From Ignavibacteriales bacterium (GTDB lineage Bacteria > Bacteroidota > Ignavibacteria > Ignavibacteriales > Melioribacteraceae): DNA of 64,000 nucleotides. The notes beneath the pieces are model-generated. The model was not told where the DNA came from. It was given only the letters and a program-made list of their open reading frames with translations, and did no database searches. Location: the NCBI GenBank assembly GCA_026390795.1, contig JAPLFG010000003.1:1922001-1986000 (forward strand). The letters are read 5' to 3'. A program made the position numbers and the translations under genes. Of this stretch, positions 27,159-36,020 are shown in pieces. Positions within the stretch are counted from its first letter, which is position 1, and each line of letters begins with the position of its first letter.

Positions 27159-28502
27159 TCATGATTTATAAATATGAGGACTCTTAATTCCATGACGTTC
27201 AAATGCATTCCGTGTATCAACGATTAGCTTAGAATTTTTAGCAATCAATTCATAATCGAAATTATCGTGGTCTGTACTTAAAAGGACTAGATCATAAGAA
27301 GATAAATTTTTTGCAGAAAGATTGATAGACGGTATGTTATAATCATATTTTCTTGAAGGAGTTAGTTGGGGGGCATAAGGATCGCTAAAATCAACTTTTG
27401 CATCTTTGTTCTGAAATATTTCAATGAGTTTTAGTGATGGCGATTCACGTTTATCGTCGATATTTCTTTTGTATGATACTCCAAGAATAAGAATCTTTGC
27501 ACCCTTGATTGATTTGCAATTTTGATTAAGAACACTAATTACTTTTTCTGCAACATAATATGGCTGATATGTATTGATCTCACCGGCCAATTCTATAAAC
27601 TTTGTACTGATATCATATTCTCGTGCTTTCCATGTTAAGTAAAAAGGATCGATGGGAATGCAATGACCACCAAGGCCTGGGCCAGGATAAAATGCTTGAA
27701 AACCAAATGGTTTAGTCTTCGCGGCTTCAATTACCTCCCAAACGTCTATTTTCATTTTATCAAATACCATTTTGAGTTCGTTCATTAGTGCAATATTTAC
27801 AGAGCGATAAATATTTTCTAATAATTTAGTCGCTTCAGCTACTCTGGTTGATGAAACGGGCACTGTTTTGATAATAATTTGGTCATATAGTAAGCATGCA
27901 ATTTCAAGGCATTTGCTTGTTGTACCCCCAACCACTTTAGGAATCGTTGATGTTGAATAATTCGGATTATTAGGGTCCTCTCTCTCTGGACTGAAAGCTA
28001 AAAAAAAGTCTTCCCCAACTTCAAATTTTTTATTTCCTTCTACTAATCCGCTATCTTCGAATAAAGGAAGTAAAATTTCCTCTGTCGTACCCGGATAGGT
28101 CGAGGATTCCAAAACAACAAGCTGACCTTTTCGCAGAAATTGAGCCACCAATTCAGCGGAATTTTTCACATAAGTGAGATCAGGTTCCCGGTGTTCGTCA
28201 AGTGGAGTTGGAACACATAATAATATTGCATCGGTTTCTTTAATTCTAGAAAAATCTGTGGTTGCTGAAAACAACTGTGATTTAACCGCTAAGGCAATTT
28301 TTTCTGAAGGAATATGTTTAATGTAACTTTGTCCGCTCATTAAAAGGGGAATCTTCCCTTCATCAATGTCAAATCCAATAGTTTTAAAGCCTTTTTTCGA
28401 AAATTCTAAAGCGAGAGGTAAACCAACATATCCAAGGCCTATAACCGCAATTGTAGCAGTTTTAGAGTTAATTTTATATATAAATTGATGATAAGAATTC
28501 AT
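27159..28502 (-). CDS. UDP-HexNAc 6-dehydrogenase (WbpA/WecC/TviB-type nucleotide-sugar dehydrogenase)
   Basis: This 447-residue enzyme oxidises a UDP-sugar at C6 in two NAD-dependent steps. The NAD motif G-L-G-Y-V-G is at 22-27. The catalytic Cys281 lies in G-P-G-L-G-G-H-C-I-P-I-D-P, a form typical of the UDP-N-acetylglucosamine/mannosamine branch rather than UDP-glucose dehydrogenase. The C-terminal domain has G-V-S-Y-K-R-N-I-D-D-K-R-E-S-P. It is the first gene of the minus-strand nucleotide-sugar operon with fcl and gmd. A hexosaminuronic acid is therefore predicted in the glycan; whether GlcNAc or ManNAc is the substrate is open. Confidence 0.92.
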   Translation of the reverse strand: MNSYHQFIYKINSKTATIAVIGLGYVGLPLALEFSKKGFKTIGFDIDEGKIPLLMSGQSYIKHIPSEKIALAVKSQLFSATTDFSRIKETDAILLCVPTPLDEHREPDLTYVKNSAELVAQFLRKGQLVVLESSTYPGTTEEILLPLFEDSGLVEGNKKFEVGEDFFLAFSPEREDPNNPNYSTSTIPKVVGGTTSKCLEIACLLYDQIIIKTVPVSSTRVAEATKLLENIYRSVNIALMNELKMVFDKMKIDVWEVIEAAKTKPFGFQAFYPGPGLGGHCIPIDPFYLTWKAREYDISTKFIELAGEINTYQPYYVAEKVISVLNQNCKSIKGAKILILGVSYKRNIDDKRESPSLKLIEIFQNKDAKVDFSDPYAPQLTPSRKYDYNIPSINLSAKNLSSYDLVLLSTDHDNFDYELIAKNSKLIVDTRNAFERHGIKSPHIYKS

Positions 28503-28766
28503 ATAATTATTACTCTTACTTTAATTAAAAAAATTTTCGACAATTATTAAAAACTGAAAATTTGTCCAATGTTCTCCCACGCTCAATGCTAAAATACAAT
28601 AATTATATTGTTTGAGAAAATGAATATATCCGTTCAAACAATTTTCCCTCTGAATGTGTATAAACAAGTAAATTATAGTAAATTAATTTGTCCTAACTAT
28701 ATTTTATTTTTAAATAAATGATAATAGTATCAATTTTATGAACCGTAGTACAGATTGAGATGATTT

Positions 28767-29253
28767 TTGAATAATGACTTTATTAATTGTCCTATTTGTG
28801 ATGGCATATTAAATAATAATAATGCCGTTGTACGATTGTCTGGAAGTTGTTTGTTAACATGTAATGAATATGGGAGCTGGATTGATTTGACTTGCCAAAA
28901 TATTGTGAACCAGGAACTATTACAGGATAATCAAACCTACTACCATCATCCTTATTTTAAAAAAGAAGACAAACCAATAAAGAAGACAAACCAATAATGT
29001 TAGACTTAATTGCAATCTGATTTTTTCAAACATTTCTCGAGTTATTGATTTAAATAAAATTAAAAAATGAAAGACTATTAGATATAGGATGCGATAAGAA
29101 AGAAATTTTACTTCATGTCCAGAATGTATAAGGAATTATTCCAGTTGGTAGTGATGTTTCATTCCAGACGATCAAAAATACATATAATGGTTATGTGGTA
29201 ATCTGTTATTCCAAGATTGAATATGTACATAAAAAATTGACAGTATTTATTTA
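28767..29253 (+). pseudogene. Decayed zinc-ribbon SAM methyltransferase
   Basis: The opening 76 codons (TTG start) hold C-P-I-C-D-G, a weak second Cys pair, and a Y-Y-H-H-P-Y-F segment like the N-terminus of methyltransferases that begin with a zinc ribbon. After a stop at 28997 and a frame change, codons from about 29065 read N-E-R-L-L-D-I-G-C-D-K-K-E-I-L-L. This is a degraded class I SAM motif with Asp replacing the glycine of G-C-G. It is followed by another stop and V-G-S-D-V-S, the usual motif after it. The order fits a single inactivated gene that has also lost its C-terminal half. The intact FkbM gene at 29263 is not part of it. Confidence 0.5.
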
Positions 29254-29262
29254 ATAACTTAT

Positions 29263-29985
29263 ATGATAGAAAAGTTGTTTTATAGCGTCGTAAATTTTAT
29301 TTATAAGAATTTACCAAATGTTTACCGCATAATATATTTCTATTATAAAAATATCAGCGACCGCAAGAGAATAGAAATATTAAAAAACAATATAAAACCC
29401 GGAGATATTGTTCTTGATATAGGGGGTAATATCGGCTTCTATTCGTCTCTTATGGCTAAACTTGTGGGGGGAAAAGGTGAAGTACATGTCTTTGAACCGG
29501 ATCCGGTAAACTATAAACATTTGGAGCATAATACCCGACGGTTTAAAAATGTAAAAATATATAAACTGGCTGCTGGGCCGAGTAACGGTTTAATAAAATT
29601 ATATTGTTCAAAATATCTAAATGTTGACCACCAGACTTATGACTCTGGAGAAATGAGGGATACTATTGATGTTGAGTGCGTGTCTTTGGATACATTTTTT
29701 GATCCTTACAAGAAAATAAATTTCGTTAAAATTGATGTCCAAGGCTTCGATTACCAAGTTGTTGAAGGTATGAAAAATATTATAACCAATTCAAAAGACG
29801 TTAAGATTTTGGGAGAATTCTGGCCGTTTGGTTTAGCCAAAGCGGGCGTCAAGTCACAACAATACATTAGTTTGTTATCGAGCTTGAAATTTAACATTGA
29901 GTTTATTGATAAATCAAAAGCCACGGCATCGGAAAGTTTCGAAAATGATATAAATTACTATACCGATTTTTGGGCTCATAAATAA
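29263..29985 (+). CDS. FkbM family SAM-dependent methyltransferase
   Basis: The 240-residue protein has V-L-D-I-G-G-N-I-G-F-Y-S near residue 50, V-F-E-P-D-P as the acidic loop and the FkbM motif F-V-K-I-D-V-Q-G-F-D-Y near 150. The N-terminal 30 residues are aromatic and hydrophobic and may associate with the membrane. It probably O-methylates a sugar or other hydroxyl on the glycan. It is a distant relative of the FkbM protein at 4270, not a recent duplicate. It follows a decayed methyltransferase and precedes a methyltransferase-GT2 fusion. Confidence 0.85.
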   Translation: MIEKLFYSVVNFIYKNLPNVYRIIYFYYKNISDRKRIEILKNNIKPGDIVLDIGGNIGFYSSLMAKLVGGKGEVHVFEPDPVNYKHLEHNTRRFKNVKIYKLAAGPSNGLIKLYCSKYLNVDHQTYDSGEMRDTIDVECVSLDTFFDPYKKINFVKIDVQGFDYQVVEGMKNIITNSKDVKILGEFWPFGLAKAGVKSQQYISLLSSLKFNIEFIDKSKATASESFENDINYYTDFWAHK

Positions 29986-30011
29986 TCCGGATAAAAACCA
30001 CAAAAAAATAA

Positions 30012-31442
30012 TTGAACATCATGAACATCGAAAAAAATAATTTAGCTGACTTGATGAATAATGTTGCGAGGGATAGAGATAAATGGATTAAAAAGAACGA
30101 ATATTACTATAAAGATTTAATAAAGTTTTTTAGATACAATATACCGGAAGGAAGTTCGGTACTGGAAGTTGGTTGTGGAACGGGTGAAATTTTAGCAAGT
30201 GTAAAGCCATTGTATGGCGTTGGTATAGATATATCCGCAGCAATGATTGATATTGCTGCGAAGAAATATCCTCGCCTAAAATTTATTCAAATGGATGCGG
30301 AACAAATTATGTTTGAAGATAAATTCGAGTATATTATTATTTCCGATACTCTCGGATATTTTTTTGATATTCAAAAAGTATTCTCTGCACTACATAAAGT
30401 TGCCGATTCATCTACCAGAATAGTAATTACCTACCACAGTTTTTTATGGACACCTTTTCTAAGAATTGCGGAATTGCTGAGGTTAAAAATGCCGCAGAAA
30501 AAATTGAATTGGCTGAACCAAAACGATATAATCGGATTACTTGAATGCGAAGGTTTTGAAATAGTTACTTATGGAAAGAGACTATTATTTCCTAAATATT
30601 TTCCTTTGATTTCAACGATTCTTAACAAATTTATTGCACATTTTCCACTGATAAACAGATTATGTCTTACTGGTTATATCATTTCAAGAATGAAGTTTGA
30701 TCCGTCCGATTATAAGAAATTAAATTCAATAAGTATAATCGTTCCCGCGCGTAATGAGAAAGGAAATATCGAAATAATTGCTAAGAAACTAATTGGTTTA
30801 AAAGAACCGTTGGAAGTTATTTTTGTTGAGGGTAATTCAACTGACGGCACATTAGAAGAAATAAAAAGAGTTTGTGAAAAATATAAAGGTTCGATTGACA
30901 TTAAGTATTTCGTTCAGGGAGGAAAAGGAAAAGGCAATGCTGTCCGGTGTGGTTTTTCAAAAGCCAAAGGAGATATTTTAATAATTCTCGACTCTGATAT
31001 GTCGGTTCCCCCCGAAGAACTTCCCAAATTTTTTAATATAATGCGCAAAGGTGTTGGTGAGTTTGTATACGGCTCCAGGCTGGTTTACCCATTGGAAAAA
31101 GATTCTATGAGAATTCTGAATCTCTTAGCGAATAAATTCTTCTCAATTGTTTTCAGCTGGCTGTTGGGGCAGCGTATTAAAGATACACTTTGCGGCACTA
31201 AAGTTATTACAAAGCAAAACTATGAAAAACTAATTAAGAACAGAAAATATTTTGGCAATTTTGATCCGTTTGGCGATTTTGACTTGATTTTAGGCTCATC
31301 CAAATTGAATCTCAAATTTATTGAAATCCCGATAAGATATTATTCTCGGCAATATGGGCAAACAAATATTTCCAGGTTTCTGCACGGCTGGTTATTGTTA
31401 AAAATGTCTTTCTTTGCTCTATTCAAAATCAAATTCTACTGA
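30012..31442 (+). CDS. Fusion: class I SAM methyltransferase plus GT2 glycosyltransferase
   Basis: Residues 1 to about 225 are a methyltransferase (V-L-E-V-G-C-G-T-G-E-I-L, G-V-G-I-D-I-S, M-D-A-E-Q). Residues about 238-476 are a GT2 domain of the polyprenyl-phosphate type (S-I-I-V-P-A-R-N-E-K-G-N, E-G-N-S-T-D-G-T, L-D-S-D-M-S, G-S-R). Two hydrophobic stretches lie near the C-terminus. Both halves keep their key motifs, so both are probably active, linking methylation and sugar transfer in one polypeptide. The start may be TTG 30012 or ATG 30021; the second removes three residues. Confidence 0.85.
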   Translation: MNIMNIEKNNLADLMNNVARDRDKWIKKNEYYYKDLIKFFRYNIPEGSSVLEVGCGTGEILASVKPLYGVGIDISAAMIDIAAKKYPRLKFIQMDAEQIMFEDKFEYIIISDTLGYFFDIQKVFSALHKVADSSTRIVITYHSFLWTPFLRIAELLRLKMPQKKLNWLNQNDIIGLLECEGFEIVTYGKRLLFPKYFPLISTILNKFIAHFPLINRLCLTGYIISRMKFDPSDYKKLNSISIIVPARNEKGNIEIIAKKLIGLKEPLEVIFVEGNSTDGTLEEIKRVCEKYKGSIDIKYFVQGGKGKGNAVRCGFSKAKGDILIILDSDMSVPPEELPKFFNIMRKGVGEFVYGSRLVYPLEKDSMRILNLLANKFFSIVFSWLLGQRIKDTLCGTKVITKQNYEKLIKNRKYFGNFDPFGDFDLILGSSKLNLKFIEIPIRYYSRQYGQTNISRFLHGWLLLKMSFFALFKIKFY

Positions 31443-31525
31443 AAGTGTTCTTCCACAAGTTGTAAAAGGAGCGATAGATATTTAAAAAATATTTAATTCT
31501 ACATAACTATGGATAGCAGTATTTA

Positions 31526-32251
31526 ATGGATGAGAAAATATTAAGACATAGACAAGTTTGGCAAAGCAAAAAGATACTCAGGGACATATACTTACAGTGG
31601 TATAAATGGATTGAAAACGATTTAAGTGCTATAGAAGGAAAAACACTTGAGATTGGGAGCGGGATTGGTAATTACAAAGAGTTTAAACCGGATATCCTCA
31701 GTTCCGACATCCATGTTAATCCCTGGGTAGATTTAACATTCGATGCACATAGACTTCCTTTTAACTCCTCCACTTTTTCAAATATTGTCTTGGTTGATAC
31801 CATCCATCATTTATATAATCCGATAATGTTTTTAGAAGAAGCTTTAAGGGTACTTAAAGCAGGGGGAAGGCTTATATTGATTGAGCCGTTTCCATCTCCT
31901 TTTTCTCTTCTTATTTATAGAAGGTTTCATCCGGAACCGTTTATTATGGATATAGATTATTACGAAGTGAAAAATCTAGAATCAAAGAAGACATGGGATG
32001 CTAATCAAGCTATTCCATACTTACTTTTTTTTAAAAACAAGAATAGATTTCAAACCAAATTTTTAAATCGACTAAAATTTATTAAAAGAAAAAAAATCAG
32101 TTTTGTTTTATATCCTGCAACAGGGGGATTTGAAAACAAACAGATAATTCTAAATAAGTTGGTTCCAATAATTAAATTCATAGAAAATATTTTAACACCA
32201 TTTAATTGGTTAATGGCATTTAGATGCTACATAGTAATTGAGAAAATTTAA
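31526..32251 (+). CDS. Class I SAM-dependent methyltransferase (Methyltransf_11 type)
   Basis: This 241-residue protein has L-E-I-G-S-G-I-G-N near residue 40, S-S-D-I-H-V as the acidic loop, N-I-V-L-V-D-T-I-H-H-L as motif II and A-L-R-V-L-K-A-G-G-R-L-I-L as motif III. These are the standard elements of small-molecule and quinone/sugar methyltransferases. The C-terminal part is basic and hydrophobic. An 83-bp gap separates it from the upstream fusion gene and 105 bp from the FISUMP fusion gene. The acceptor is unknown. Confidence 0.85.
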   Translation: MDEKILRHRQVWQSKKILRDIYLQWYKWIENDLSAIEGKTLEIGSGIGNYKEFKPDILSSDIHVNPWVDLTFDAHRLPFNSSTFSNIVLVDTIHHLYNPIMFLEEALRVLKAGGRLILIEPFPSPFSLLIYRRFHPEPFIMDIDYYEVKNLESKKTWDANQAIPYLLFFKNKNRFQTKFLNRLKFIKRKKISFVLYPATGGFENKQIILNKLVPIIKFIENILTPFNWLMAFRCYIVIEKI

Positions 32252-32356
32252 TTACTGAATATTTCTGGGTCTTGAGAAAGAATTCTGAATGTTATTTTAA
32301 AATTATATATATATATTCGATATCTCATTTTACATTAAACTAAACTATGTACAAAA

Positions 32357-34765
32357 ATGATTTTAAAGTTTCTATCAAAATTTAAGAAAGACCAAGCGAT
32401 TTATTTACTATTTATTTCTTTAATAGTAACAAATTTTATAGTCTTCGCTATGTCATGGGGTATTAAAAATTTTTATTATATGGGAGCGGATGAAGATCAG
32501 TGGATTAAGTATTCTCTTTATTACATAGGTCAACAACACGCTGGTAGTCCTATATATCATGTTCCGTTATTTTGCGATTTAATTTATCCTTTCATCTCTG
32601 GAATTTTTGTTAATATGCTCACTGGTTATCTTGTTTGGAAAATAATAATTTATATTTTGGCATCAATAACGTTGTTTTTATTGCTATCAAGAGTTAGTAA
32701 TATATGGATAGGGTTCGTATTAACAACCTATTTTCAATATAGTATAAATACATATGCAATTCCGACCTACTCTTATCTCGCAATGCTTTTTTATTTGGTA
32801 TCTTTATTAGTTATTTACTCCCGAACGGAAAGGTCAGGCATTGCGTTTGGTCTACTGTTATTAGGGGGACTGGTTAGATTTGAAATACTGATTATTGCTC
32901 TTGCATTTTTTATCTGTCTCCTTATAAGTTCTTGGAAAATTATTTTTTCGAGAAAATTTGCTAAACAACTTATAATTCCTGTTTTAATTTTTATTTCGCT
33001 AATCTATTGGCACGGTAGTAGTATAACAATGCTTCCGAACGACTTACTTCACAGGGGGCAGACTTCAGTTGTTTGGTATATGTATGATTACTTGTATTAT
33101 GAAGGGGATTTCAAAAAATATACTAATGCAGATAGAGGTTCGATAACAAATGAAGATATTAATAAAGTTCTAATGGAAAATTTCGGAAAAAGTCGGACTG
33201 AGTTAGACAATGGTTCTTTTTTTGATCTTTGGAAAGCAAATCCTCAGCTTATGATGGCCAGATATAAAAAATTGATTTCAGAACTTCCTATTTTACTTAT
33301 AGACCCGTTTAAATTAAGAATTCCTTTCACTGAGCTTGATCAGATTCATCCTCTTTTATGTCTGTTATTAACTATAATACCAGCATTAGTAATTTTACTT
33401 TTTAAATTTATCAAAAATGTTAGAATAAGCAACTTTGGTTGGAGTCTTCAATATTATATTAAAAGTCAGAAAAAATATTTACCTAAGGAGGCTTTAATCC
33501 TGACATGTTGTGTATGTTTTGCTTTTATTCCATGGATGATGACAAAACCACAAGCTCATTATTTAATAATGGCTCTTCCTGCATTTTATATTTTACTTTC
33601 GATATTTTTATCCAAAATTTTCTTATCAATACAGAATATTGTTAGAAATGATGATATGATAAAGCAAGATACTCTAGATGAGCATCCGAAAGACCCATTA
33701 AAAAATAATATTAACTCGTCTGAAGAAATAGTAAAAAAACTTAGAAAAAGCTCTACAATTAATAAGAGAACTTGGGTAGCTTCAGTAAAACATTTTATGA
33801 CGAACCTTGGAATAAATTATGGACTTTCTAAAAAAGACGAAAAATTTATTCGAATAAAAAAAATAATAAAACTTATAAGATATATCTTGAAAAGTCTTGA
33901 AATTAGTTATGATAATGATAATAAAAACGAAAAAATTATACTAAGAAAAGAAATAACGGAAATTTTAAGACATTTTGGAGAAAGTCACAGGATGGGCAAT
34001 AAATCTTCAGCCCACAACAAAAAAATATTCCTCCCGGAAAGAATATGTTTTATAAAACATTTTTTTAATCGTCTTACAAATTACAAACTGATTCTAATCC
34101 TTAAGAAAAAGATTATCGGAAAAGAAAAAGGAAATAATCGAATTAAGTCGGTTACTATTTTCGTCGGAATTATCCTCATTGCAATACTAATTTTTGTTTT
34201 TAATAAAAAACCAACAAATACTAAGACAGTTATTTATAATGGGAAGACATATCATACAGTAGAAATAGGATCCCAAGTTTGGTTAAAAGAAAATCTAGAT
34301 ATCGGAGAGAAGATACCAGGGAATAAAAGTGCAGGCAATAACGGAATAATAGAAAAATATTGTTATGATAATAAACAAGAAAATTGTGATAAATATGGTG
34401 GTTTATACCAATGGGACGAGGCAATGCAGTATTCTAAGACACCCGGTACAAGGGGCATATGCCCGGACGGTTGGCATATACCCGAATTTGCAGAATTGCA
34501 AACATTATCAGCGACAGTAAATAATAAAGGTAATGCATTAAAATTGGAGGGGACAAACAGCGATGGATTTTCTGCATTACTCGCTGGTTATCGTTACACT
34601 AATGGCTATTTTAATTATGATGGAAAGCATACTTATTTCTGGAGTTCTTCAGAAAGTGGTCCTAGGTTTGCGCAAAATCTTGGTCTGAACGGAAATGGTA
34701 ACTATATAAATATGTTCTATGATTATAAAGAAAGTGGTTTCTCTGTTCGTTGTGTTAAAGACTAA
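32357..34765 (+). CDS. GT-C-like membrane protein fused to FISUMP domain
   Basis: Residues 1 to about 430 are polytopic and clearly paralogous to the protein at 12394 (A-D-E-D-Q-W-I-K after TM1, L-G-G-L-V-R-F-E near 175). Residues about 430-597 are a Lys/Arg-rich region with no recognised domain. A further membrane helix (about 598-616) leads into residues 621-802, a FISUMP domain: Y-H-T-V-E-I-G-S-Q-V-W-L-K-E-N-L near the start, G-L-Y-Q-W-D-E-A, C-P-D-G-W-H-I-P, F-S-A-L-L-A-G-Y-R and a closing G-F-S-V-R-C-V-K-D. FISUMP domains are usually on secreted proteins. The fusion suggests an extracytoplasmic binding module tethered to a glycan enzyme. Confidence 0.75.
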   Translation: MILKFLSKFKKDQAIYLLFISLIVTNFIVFAMSWGIKNFYYMGADEDQWIKYSLYYIGQQHAGSPIYHVPLFCDLIYPFISGIFVNMLTGYLVWKIIIYILASITLFLLLSRVSNIWIGFVLTTYFQYSINTYAIPTYSYLAMLFYLVSLLVIYSRTERSGIAFGLLLLGGLVRFEILIIALAFFICLLISSWKIIFSRKFAKQLIIPVLIFISLIYWHGSSITMLPNDLLHRGQTSVVWYMYDYLYYEGDFKKYTNADRGSITNEDINKVLMENFGKSRTELDNGSFFDLWKANPQLMMARYKKLISELPILLIDPFKLRIPFTELDQIHPLLCLLLTIIPALVILLFKFIKNVRISNFGWSLQYYIKSQKKYLPKEALILTCCVCFAFIPWMMTKPQAHYLIMALPAFYILLSIFLSKIFLSIQNIVRNDDMIKQDTLDEHPKDPLKNNINSSEEIVKKLRKSSTINKRTWVASVKHFMTNLGINYGLSKKDEKFIRIKKIIKLIRYILKSLEISYDNDNKNEKIILRKEITEILRHFGESHRMGNKSSAHNKKIFLPERICFIKHFFNRLTNYKLILILKKKIIGKEKGNNRIKSVTIFVGIILIAILIFVFNKKPTNTKTVIYNGKTYHTVEIGSQVWLKENLDIGEKIPGNKSAGNNGIIEKYCYDNKQENCDKYGGLYQWDEAMQYSKTPGTRGICPDGWHIPEFAELQTLSATVNNKGNALKLEGTNSDGFSALLAGYRYTNGYFNYDGKHTYFWSSSESGPRFAQNLGLNGNGNYINMFYDYKESGFSVRCVKD
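34220..34278 (+). repeat. Direct repeat copy 1 (59 bp identical to 35008-35066)
   Basis: The start of the FISUMP coding region is identical over 59 bp to 35008-35066, 788 bp away, and strongly similar for about 140 bp more. This marks tandem duplication or gene conversion between the two FISUMP genes. Confidence 0.9.
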
Positions 34766-34818
34766 TTCAACTGTTTACATTTTGCTGTTTTACAACAAAA
34801 AATTTAAATTATTAAGTT

Positions 34819-35559
34819 ATGTTTGGAAAAAGAAAAAATCAAAATTTAAGTTTAACCGTTTTAATTATTACTAGCATAATAATAATTTTTAATAGTAAAA
34901 AATCAACGGGTACAGAAACTATAATTTACAGGGAAAAGGTGAATTGTACTTTAAAAATAAGTAATCAGGATCAACCCCACGAAATCGTTAAGAAAAAATC
35001 AAAATTTACTAAGACAGTTATTTATAATGGGAAGACATATCATACAGTAGAAATAGGATCCCAAGTATGGCTGAGAGAGAATCTTGATGTTGGAGAGATG
35101 ATACCAGGGAATAAAAGTGCAGGCAATAACGGAATAATTGAAAAATATTGTTATGATAATAAACAAGAGAATTGTGATAAATATGGTGGTTTGTACCAGT
35201 GGGATGAAGCGATGCAATATGGTAAAACACCCGGTGCAAGAGGTATCTGTCCGGAAAGTTGGCATATCCCAACATTTGAAGAATTACAAACATTATTAGC
35301 AGAAGTATATAACAGAGGTACTGCATTAAAATTAGAAGGAACCAACAGTACTGGATTTTCTGCTTTGTTAGCTGGATATCGTCGCAATGATAATGGTACT
35401 TTCCGAAATTTAAGTACAATTGCAAATATTTGGAGTTCGACTGAGAATAATTCATCTGGCGCATATTATCTTTATCTCTTTAAAGAAGAAAGTGCTGCTA
35501 TTGATCTGATTTGGAATAGTAAAGTAAACGGCTTTAGTGTACGTTGTATTAAAGATTAA
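34819..35559 (+). CDS. FISUMP-domain protein with N-terminal membrane anchor
   Basis: The 246-residue protein has a single hydrophobic segment (about residues 11-27), a degenerate repeat of the domain start (T-E-T-I-I-Y near 34), then a complete FISUMP domain from about residue 64. Shared motifs with the upstream fusion are V-W-L-R-E-N-L, G-L-Y-Q-W-D-E-A, C-P-E-S-W-H-I-P, F-S-A-L-L-A-G-Y-R and G-F-S-V-R-C-I-K-D. It is probably anchored in a membrane with the domain outside. It is a partial tandem duplicate of the 3' end of the upstream gene. Its function is unknown. Confidence 0.8.
   Translation: MFGKRKNQNLSLTVLIITSIIIIFNSKKSTGTETIIYREKVNCTLKISNQDQPHEIVKKKSKFTKTVIYNGKTYHTVEIGSQVWLRENLDVGEMIPGNKSAGNNGIIEKYCYDNKQENCDKYGGLYQWDEAMQYGKTPGARGICPESWHIPTFEELQTLLAEVYNRGTALKLEGTNSTGFSALLAGYRRNDNGTFRNLSTIANIWSSTENNSSGAYYLYLFKEESAAIDLIWNSKVNGFSVRCIKD
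35008..35066 (+). repeat. Direct repeat copy 2 (59 bp identical to 34220-34278)
   Basis: This is the second copy of the FISUMP-start sequence. Identity drops sharply on the 5' side and gradually on the 3' side, where most changes are at third codon positions. Confidence 0.9.
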
Positions 35560-36020
35560 TTTACATTGAGAATTGCATAAATTGGTACTCTCCTAACTTG
35601 CCCATCTAATTATGATATGAAGAAAACGTTTTCTTATTGAAATTAAGAGTTGAATTCTTTTTATCAAACAGCAATTACTTTTATGGACAAGATAGATAGT
35701 TTGTGTGAGTAAAAACAGTAAGTTATACTCAGAGTTACTCGGCAAGAGTTTTATATACCTCGAAAGAAGAAAAAATCTCTTTTTATAATCTGATATGGAC
35801 TGAGATAAGATTAAATTATATACGTTGGGTGGAGTGGGTGGTAAAATTTCTTCATGAAAAGATTAAGTGTGAATTAAATTCTAACTAATTGACTAATTAT
35901 CTTTGTAAAAAGAAGTATAAATTAGACTAAAGTTGACAATTATCAGCACTTAAAAGCACCTTTTTTACATTTCTATTCGACTTATAATCCAATTATTTGA
36001 AATAAAAAACTATTATTTTA
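35560..36020. other. Gene-free convergent region (461 bp)
   Basis: This region separates the glycan cluster from a convergent peptidase gene. I see no RNA gene and no convincing terminator. One + strand frame (about 35711-35890) is open for some 58 codons without a usable start and matches nothing I recognise; it may be chance or a remnant. Confidence 0.5.

Noticed and set aside
35018-35464. A 148-codon minus-strand frame across the FISUMP gene
   Set aside because: It is antisense to a clear FISUMP domain, and its low-complexity aromatic composition comes from the codon bias of the real gene.
35711-35890. A 58-codon open frame in the convergent gap considered as a gene
   Set aside because: It has no start codon or ribosome site and no recognisable family; it is kept only as a note in the gap entry.
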